From assembly GCF_026262505.1 (NCBI RefSeq), contig NC_067207.1, positions 8,772,082-8,836,081 on the forward strand: a DNA stretch of 64,000 nucleotides, in the 5' to 3' direction. Position 1 is the stretch's first letter. The number at the start of each line of letters is the position of its first letter. Made by a program: the position numbers and the translations under genes. The stretch comes from Trichomonas vaginalis G3 (Eukaryota; Parabasalia; Trichomonadida; Trichomonadidae). Below are positions 58,357 through 64,000 of this stretch, in pieces. The notes below the pieces were generated by a model. The model was given only the letters and a program-made list of their open reading frames with translations. It was not told the DNA's origin and did not search any database.

Positions 58357-60306
58357 ATGCTCAGTTTCGAAGCGTGTTTCCCTCCAAAAAGGGCACGCCA
58401 AGAAAAAGGCATTCGTTCTCGAATCATTGGTGAATTGGAAGGGAAAAAATTGCTCTATTCAGTTAACAGTTCAAAGCAAACATCGATCGAGCTTGTCAAA
58501 CCCGACGGTGACTCGATAACTGCCTTGTCATTCAATGAATATATTGATGTAGTTAATGCTGATTTATCTCCTGATAATGAAATGATTCATATCACGCGTA
58601 GAGTTACATCAAATAAAGGCTTTGGCTTTATTTCAAAGGTTTATCATATTCACTCACAAGCCAAATCACGAGATTTTTATAGTGATAAACCAATTTATGC
58701 ATTTTTCCTTCCAGATTCAAAAAATACCAATTATTCGTTAATTCACATAGTTGGGAACAAAATTTCACATATCAGAGCTATATTAACAAAAAATTCAATC
58801 GACATAGAAGTATATAGAGGAGGTATTAACATACCAAATGTTGTTTCATGGACATATCATCGAAGTATTTCTTTACTTATAGTTCTTCATGAAATCAAGC
58901 AGCAATCTATAGTTCTTTCAGAATTTAACCTCCATCAAGTACAAAACGGGTCAACTGTTCCCATTCCAATCCAAGTAAACCCAAAATCTCAATTACCTCA
59001 TGAAGTTTCTCTTAATCCTCTCTCAGCATTACATATTCCATTCTTCAGATGCAAAACCAATCGAATATTTTCTACTCGTCATTCCTCGAAAATTTGCGTC
59101 ATTCAGCAATTATTTACAAGTGTTGACGAACCATTGTCGTTTAGCGTTTGCATGTATCCACATAACTTCAATACCATTATTACCGTTCCAAATACCCCGT
59201 CAGACCTTCCGATTGTTTACATGCAGTTTGGTTCTTTAATTTTTTGTTTCGTGGTCAATTGTTTTATCTGTTTTATCGACATTTCTCAAAACCCTCCATT
59301 CATTTCTCTACAAATGAACCCTTATTCCGCTGGTCCTGTCAGTGATTGTGCATCTCATCTTCCTCTCAGGCACCATTTGGTAGATATATCCACCGGAGAT
59401 GTTTTCCAGGTAAAACTTACGTTGGCCGGCTACTCAACTTTTGTTCGTTCAATTGATTCATCAAAAATTGATTTATTTGCCATAATTTGTGCAAAACTAC
59501 AAGATCCTGTATCAATGGCGCCAGTATTTGCCTTACTAGAATTATGCGGAGACCCGTTTATCGTTATTCACTTCGCTCAAAAATTATTCAGATATTTGAG
59601 TTTCGAAAATCGGTATAGTAAAGTTGTTCCTCCAAAGAGACAGTCATTGACACATGGCCGTCGTCAACAGTTTCTCATTCGGCAACAATCAATGCCAGAA
59701 GCACGCGAAGTCAAACTTCCAGAATCAATCACTCATAAACTTGCATCAATGGAAGCGGAATTCCCAGCTGCTTCATTTGTTCCAAGGAAGCGAACATTTT
59801 GGACACATATCAAAAAAGTTATGACAGAAGACAGGTCACGTACACTTGATGATGCATGTAAGAAGGCTATTGTCAAGATGGAATCACAGAATTCAGCATC
59901 ATTGATTATCCGAAGTTCACTTGATAAATGGATTTCAGAGTACAAACCAGACCCATTCTGGCAGTTCCTTATTTCGTTTGCATTTGTTAATGAAACAGTT
60001 ATGCATGACTTCCCAACTATTCCCGTTCTTCGCGAAGAATCAGAGTCACTTTTAAACAACATCGGGAGTGAAGAGATGCGACGTACATTCCGTGCACATA
60101 AAGTTTTTCGTATGGCCGTTGCTAGCCACGAAAGATATAATGAACTTCGTTATTGGAAGAACCGAGTTCCACGTGGTGACTCCGAAGGAACAGACACAAG
60201 TCTTTCTACTATTGTTTTTGCAGCAAGACATCAATCAACAGACTTACTGTCTGCAGAAGTTAATCCTGTCACGATGTCTGGAGAATTTTCTGATCTCGTT
60301 CAATAA
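58357..60306 (+). CDS. Large soluble protein, unrecognised (beta-rich N-half, helical C-half)
   Basis: 649 residues. Residues 1-380 alternate short strands in a beta-propeller-like pattern (IELVKPDGDSITALSFNEY, VNADLSPDNEMIHITRRV, LVDISTGDVFQVKL); residues 380-649 are helical and basic. The overall plan and the 'DISTGDVFQ' element faintly recall pigeon/GSAP proteins, but I would not assign that. There is no signal peptide or membrane span. It is a well-formed gene with normal codons. Function unknown. Confidence 0.7.
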   Translation: MLSFEACFPPKRARQEKGIRSRIIGELEGKKLLYSVNSSKQTSIELVKPDGDSITALSFNEYIDVVNADLSPDNEMIHITRRVTSNKGFGFISKVYHIHSQAKSRDFYSDKPIYAFFLPDSKNTNYSLIHIVGNKISHIRAILTKNSIDIEVYRGGINIPNVVSWTYHRSISLLIVLHEIKQQSIVLSEFNLHQVQNGSTVPIPIQVNPKSQLPHEVSLNPLSALHIPFFRCKTNRIFSTRHSSKICVIQQLFTSVDEPLSFSVCMYPHNFNTIITVPNTPSDLPIVYMQFGSLIFCFVVNCFICFIDISQNPPFISLQMNPYSAGPVSDCASHLPLRHHLVDISTGDVFQVKLTLAGYSTFVRSIDSSKIDLFAIICAKLQDPVSMAPVFALLELCGDPFIVIHFAQKLFRYLSFENRYSKVVPPKRQSLTHGRRQQFLIRQQSMPEAREVKLPESITHKLASMEAEFPAASFVPRKRTFWTHIKKVMTEDRSRTLDDACKKAIVKMESQNSASLIIRSSLDKWISEYKPDPFWQFLISFAFVNETVMHDFPTIPVLREESESLLNNIGSEEMRRTFRAHKVFRMAVASHERYNELRYWKNRVPRGDSEGTDTSLSTIVFAARHQSTDLLSAEVNPVTMSGEFSDLVQ

Positions 60307-60934
60307 TAAAATATTGTTTGTTATCTATCATACAATTAACTTTAATTTTTTATGACATGCACTATCATGTGAATTATAGTCATTTTTTATCATATTGATA
60401 ATTGAAATTTACAAATTTGCAAAGTTTAACCCCGCCTTTTAGGGAAAAAACTTCACAAAGCATTCAACAATCTGATATATATGTTTAGATCAATTTTTAA
60501 CTTTTTCATTCAATTTTCCGATACATAGAACACTATATGATAATTTTGTCTATTCATGCAAAATATTAAATAAAACCATTAAATTTGTTTTAAAATGTCA
60601 TTATCGTAAAGTTTTCTGAAAACCTGTAAAATTTTCTTCTAAAATCCAATTGTAAATCATTTATGAATTAAATATAGCATAAATGATTCTATTTAAAAAA
60701 ATCGTACCATTCAATTCAATAAATATTTTTCAGAAAGCTTTCAAATGATTTTATATATTATATTCATGCAATTATTTGATTTTAAATTTTATTCACATAA
60801 AAACAAAAAATTGAATGAATAACAAAAATCGCATTCAAAAATTCAATAATGATATTTGGTTCTTGTAATATCTAATAGGGTTCTATAATTTCACAAAAAA
60901 TTATGGAAAGTGAAAAATAAAAAAAATTCATTTC
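60307..60934. other. AT-rich intergenic region
   Basis: About 630 bases, strongly AT-rich. A small GC patch (CCCCGCCTTTTAGGG) lies at about 60430-60444. The region ends with an initiator-like site before the CK1 gene. Confidence 0.5.
60928..60933 (+). promoter_or_regulatory. Initiator-like TCATTT, one base before the CK1 ATG
   Basis: TCATTT followed by C and then ATG at 60935. The predicted leader is about five bases. Confidence 0.5.
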
Positions 60935-62035
60935 ATGAATGAATTTAAAGGCCTTAGTCCAAAAATCTTTAAGAAGTTCGATGTTTTGGAGAGGGTCGGT
61001 CATGGAAGTTTCGGAGAAGTGTATAAAGTCACTCATCATCGAACTAATCAAACATTCGCAATTAAAAAAGAAGCCACTGGAATATCACAGCCTCAACTCG
61101 AAAATGAAACCAAAATTATCAAGGCAATTGAAAGATATGCATGTTTCCCTAAAATTTACCTGACTTTTAATGATCTTGATGGTCAATATATTGTCATGGA
61201 TTATTTTCCAAATTCTTTAGAAAATTTGTTTCAAATTTGTGATTGCCATTTCTCGTTGAAAACAACGCTTATGATTGCAGATCAAATGATTTCAGCATTA
61301 CAAATTTTACATCTCCGTTCTTTTATTCACAGAGATCTAAAGCCTGAAAATATGATGATAGGAAACTCAAGATCTCCTCATACTCTTGCTCTTATTGATT
61401 TTGGGCTTTCAACATCATTTTGCGATATTATTACAAAAATTCATATTCCATTAAGAGAAGGAAAATCACTAGTAGGAACCACTCGTTCTGCTTCTATCAA
61501 TGTACACAACGGTATTGAATATTCTAGAAGGGATGATATGGAATCCCTTGCATATATCCTCATTTATTTTATGAAAGGGTCTTTACCATGGCAAAATGTT
61601 CCTCTAATAAATGGACAAAGTCTTTCCACAGCTGTATCTGAAATTAAACAATCCACGCCAATAGAAGAATTGTGTTATGATCTTCCTGAAGAATTTGGGA
61701 TGTTTTTGCAGGAAGTACGAGCTTTACAATTCGAAGAAGAGCCAAATTACGTTAAATACCGAGAAATGGTCAGAAATCTTTTTATCAAAAGTGGATTTGT
61801 TTATAATTACAAGTTTGATTGGGAAGGACATGAAAATGATAAAGCTCCAGAGAAGGAAGTCCACATGCTTCCGCTTAAAAATCATTACCGTTCTACTAAA
61901 TCCCGAGATTCTTCACTCTCCAACTCTTATTGGGATTTAAGCCATAATGGCGGGAAAAAGAAACATCATCATAACCCGTTCAGACCTCAAACACTTCTTC
62001 AAATGTCAGCATTGAATCTCCTTACTTTGAAGTAG
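60935..62035 (+). CDS. Casein kinase 1 family protein kinase
   Basis: 366 residues. Kinase domain about 17-290: Gly loop GHGSFGEVYKV, catalytic Lys in FAIKKE, HRDLKPENMMIG near 131, and DFGLSTSF near 155. The family is shown by the CK1 block VGTTRSASINVHNGIEYSRRDDMESL in place of APE. CK1 phosphorylates acidic or primed Ser/Thr sites and is greatly expanded in T. vaginalis. The 70-residue tail is basic with Ser runs. All catalytic residues are present. A second ATG four bases on is out of frame. Confidence 0.93.
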   Translation: MNEFKGLSPKIFKKFDVLERVGHGSFGEVYKVTHHRTNQTFAIKKEATGISQPQLENETKIIKAIERYACFPKIYLTFNDLDGQYIVMDYFPNSLENLFQICDCHFSLKTTLMIADQMISALQILHLRSFIHRDLKPENMMIGNSRSPHTLALIDFGLSTSFCDIITKIHIPLREGKSLVGTTRSASINVHNGIEYSRRDDMESLAYILIYFMKGSLPWQNVPLINGQSLSTAVSEIKQSTPIEELCYDLPEEFGMFLQEVRALQFEEEPNYVKYREMVRNLFIKSGFVYNYKFDWEGHENDKAPEKEVHMLPLKNHYRSTKSRDSSLSNSYWDLSHNGGKKKHHHNPFRPQTLLQMSALNLLTLK

Positions 62036-62266
62036 TTTTCGTTATCATTTAATTTATCTTTTGTTTGTATATTATCGATTATGTTTATAAAAATTCATAT
62101 TCACGTCTTTATCTAATTAAATTTTTGATTTTTCTCTCTATCTATAGCTTATATTCGGTATCTCATGCTTCCTTTCTGAACCAAACATATTTTCGTATTG
62201 AAAATTCATTATTTTAGTATATTACAAACAAACAAAAATAATTATAAGAAAAAAATACATTTTGAA

Positions 62267-62527
62267 TTACAAAGCTTCATCACTCCCAACATCATCCTCT
62301 GAATGTAGATGGTGGCAAGCTGGACACATCCACTCCCATTTGATTGAACAATCACAACAAAAAGGTAAGCAACAACAGCAGCAAAAAGCAAGTAATCCGG
62401 CTGATACTTTACCACATGTTGAAGGTTTTGGAAATTTTTGCCATCCACGCCCTGTGAAATTGCATACAGGGCAATGTTTAGATGGAGTCGATTGAGCATT
62501 ACTAACAAATGCGAATCGTTGTGACAT
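62267..62527 (-). CDS. LITAF-like zinc-binding membrane-associated protein
   Basis: 86 residues from the ATG at 62527; the frame is open further up but begins at GTG just after a stop. The core has CPVCNFTGRG, then a Cys-rich hydrophobic patch (GLLAFCCCCCLPFCC) and WMCPACHHLHSE. This is the LITAF pattern: split CxxC zinc knuckles flanking a hydrophobic membrane-inserted helix. LITAF proteins sit on the cytosolic face of endosomes and lysosomes and help sort membrane proteins. The short N-terminus is Ser/Thr-rich. Length is normal for small protist members. Confidence 0.75.
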   Translation of the reverse strand: MSQRFAFVSNAQSTPSKHCPVCNFTGRGWQKFPKPSTCGKVSAGLLAFCCCCCLPFCCDCSIKWEWMCPACHHLHSEDDVGSDEAL

Positions 62528-62913
62528 TGGTCTTTTTTGATGATCAGGGTTAATAAGTGTTTCGCTTGATTGGGAATTTATTTTTGGAAATTGAAAAAAT
62601 TTGATAAACGATCCTTTTGTCACATTTTATTCGGTACTATCTTTTGAATAACATTTATTCTAATTATATCGGTATTTCTATGACACGCATCATCTTGTTT
62701 ATATTGTAAAGCAGCAAATTTTAAGAAATAACACTAATTCTGAAAAAAAATTATATCAACTTTCAAATCCAAGATTATCAACTATATGAATAATTCAGGT
62801 ATAACTTTATTAACTGTAAGAGCCCTATAAAGCATGATGATTAGAAAAATGAGAATTATCTTTATCTCATGGTTTCAAGCTGATAAAAAAAACAGTTGTC
62901 TTTATTTATAAAT
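62528..62913. other. AT-rich intergenic region
   Basis: About 390 bases between the LITAF-like start and the CK2 beta stop. Nothing recognisable. Confidence 0.6.
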
Positions 62914-63570
62914 CTATTGTCTATTCTCTTTGAATTGTTTCTCATCATATACCTTGAAGCCGCACGCTTCGCGTACAAATGGCCTGAAATTCATATGATA
63001 ATTCAATATTTTCAAGTGGTCAACAAGTATGTGAGCAGCATTAGGCCCAAAGAAAGCGCCATCTATTTCAATAACTGGACGAGGTGTATAAACTTTTCGG
63101 CAGCAAGGACAAAAGCCACTGACCATGCTTTCTCCAGGAGTACTTGATGAGCCTATTGGTAGTAATGGCTCCCTTTCGCAGTTAATTCTAGGACAAACTC
63201 CAAATGTGTGGCGGGAAAACTTCTCCGACAATTGGGATATACCACCTGGTGTTATAACGAATCTCGCATGGATCATACCATATACGAAAGGTAGAACACG
63301 TAGAACGTTATTTTGCAGAGATTTAGTAACGGATGCCAAGCTATTCTGGCCAGTAATTATATTTGTACATATTGTGAAGTAATGTGTGTAATCAGATTTT
63401 GATATTCCGGAAATAATATTTTTAAGATTTGGAGGTGGGTTTGTATCTAAGCCCCATAAATTGAATTTATCTTTGATAAAATCATCCGGGACATCGCAGA
63501 ACCAAGAATTTTTCGGATCGTCTAAAAACTCCTTCTTCCAGGAGGATATTTCACTATCCTGTAAATTCAT
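62914..63570 (-). CDS. Casein kinase 2 regulatory (beta) subunit
   Basis: 218 residues. Diagnostic motifs: WFCDVPDDFIKDKFNLWGL near 23, LPFVYGMIHARFVITPGG near 92, and a four-Cys zinc finger CPRINC ... CPCCRKVY (about 125-160), followed by EIDGAFFGPNAAHIL. CK2 beta dimerises through the zinc finger and directs the catalytic alpha subunit to substrates. The acidic loop of animal CK2 beta is replaced by KNIISGISKSD, and a usual autophosphorylation Ser cluster at the N-terminus is not evident. Length and fold are otherwise standard. Confidence 0.93.
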   Translation of the reverse strand: MNLQDSEISSWKKEFLDDPKNSWFCDVPDDFIKDKFNLWGLDTNPPPNLKNIISGISKSDYTHYFTICTNIITGQNSLASVTKSLQNNVLRVLPFVYGMIHARFVITPGGISQLSEKFSRHTFGVCPRINCEREPLLPIGSSSTPGESMVSGFCPCCRKVYTPRPVIEIDGAFFGPNAAHILVDHLKILNYHMNFRPFVREACGFKVYDEKQFKENRQ

Positions 63571-64000
63571 TGTAGATAAAATTATGGGTCCGATAGTTAC
63601 ATCCCCTTAGAAACATCACTCGTTGATTTTGTTATTTATTATTCTAATCATATCATCTAAGTTTGGTATGACTATTAATGCCATAAGAACATTTTGAAAT
63701 CGAAATTCAATATTTCGTTTATTTGGAATTATGAGATATATAGTATACCATTATTGATATTTTTAACTTCTTAAGTATATTCATGATCTACGAAGGATTA
63801 AATCAAATCCAGAAAGAATTCGATTTTGAATTTTAGCGAGATAGATGTTTTTATAGTGTGATATTTGCAATTTAGACATATGAGAGATTAACTATAAGAA
63901 AATTATATCCCTAAATTGTTGATCCGATAATAGTTTACACTTTTTCCGAATTTATAAAAAAGATCTTTGATGTTGGCAAAAAGTCTGCTTATTGATGAGT
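63571..64000. other. AT-rich sequence to the window end
   Basis: About 430 bases upstream of the CK2 beta gene. No frame, repeat or clear initiator seen. Confidence 0.55.

Overview
The window is from a flagellated, anaerobic protist of the Parabasalia, most likely Trichomonas vaginalis or a close relative. The reasons are the gene families it carries together: a BspA-type leucine-rich repeat surface protein, a Pmp-like GGGI repeat surface protein, several ankyrin proteins with a DUF3447-type N-terminus, an axonemal dynein heavy chain, and a cysteine desulfurase with a hydrogenosome-style 'ML' leader. Every intact gene is a single uninterrupted reading frame, intergenic DNA is very AT-rich, and initiator-like TCAYWW sites lie a few bases before several start codons, as reported for T. 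vaginalis. I saw no introns, tRNA, rRNA or CRISPR array.

Layout. 1-189: C-terminal end of a protein kinase. 1.5-2.9 kb: amino acid transporter. 3.1-4.9 kb (-): ankyrin gene broken by one in-frame TGA. 5.4-5.8 kb: small LisH/FOP-like protein. 6.0-8.0 kb (-): glucosamine-6-phosphate deaminase fused to a PIG-L/LmbE domain, of bacterial look. 9.5-12.4 kb: HEAT-repeat, importin-like protein. 12.6-15.1 kb: kexin-like subtilase that has lost its catalytic triad. 15.6-17.0 kb (-): ARM-like protein. 17.1-17.7 kb: a gene relic with a 77-bp tandem repeat. 18.1-23.6 kb (-): DDX56/Dbp9 helicase, IQ-motif protein, Rab gene broken by one TAA, IscS. 23.9-26.3 kb (-): GH2 beta-galactosidase, with a 1.26-kb inverted-repeat transposon 7 bp before its start codon. 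27.8-31.0 kb: BspA-like protein. 31.4-34.3 kb: large ankyrin protein. 34.3-37.0 kb: two broken genes and a small, possibly lipid-anchored protein. 37.3-49.5 kb (-): dynein heavy chain. 49.9-54.2 kb: TBC Rab-GAP and choline-transporter-like protein. 54.6-57.7 kb (-): multi-span membrane protein and Pmp-like protein. 58.4-60.3 kb: unrecognised protein. 60.9-63.6 kb: CK1 kinase, LITAF-like protein and casein kinase 2 beta.

How it fits together. Genes are dispersed single transcription units, not operons. Several fit a mucosal lifestyle: BspA and Pmp proteins for surface adhesion, a secreted-type beta-galactosidase to strip galactose from glycans, and the deaminase/deacetylase for amino-sugar use. 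The last two resemble enzymes of gut Bacteroidetes and are good lateral-transfer candidates. At least four genes look freshly broken (one stop or a few frameshifts each) and one is more decayed, so the region shows active gene birth and death.

Calls rest on reading motifs by eye; no database search was run. Several start codons were moved to the first in-frame ATG where a longer frame began at a non-ATG codon (IscS, dynein, TBC protein, LITAF-like).
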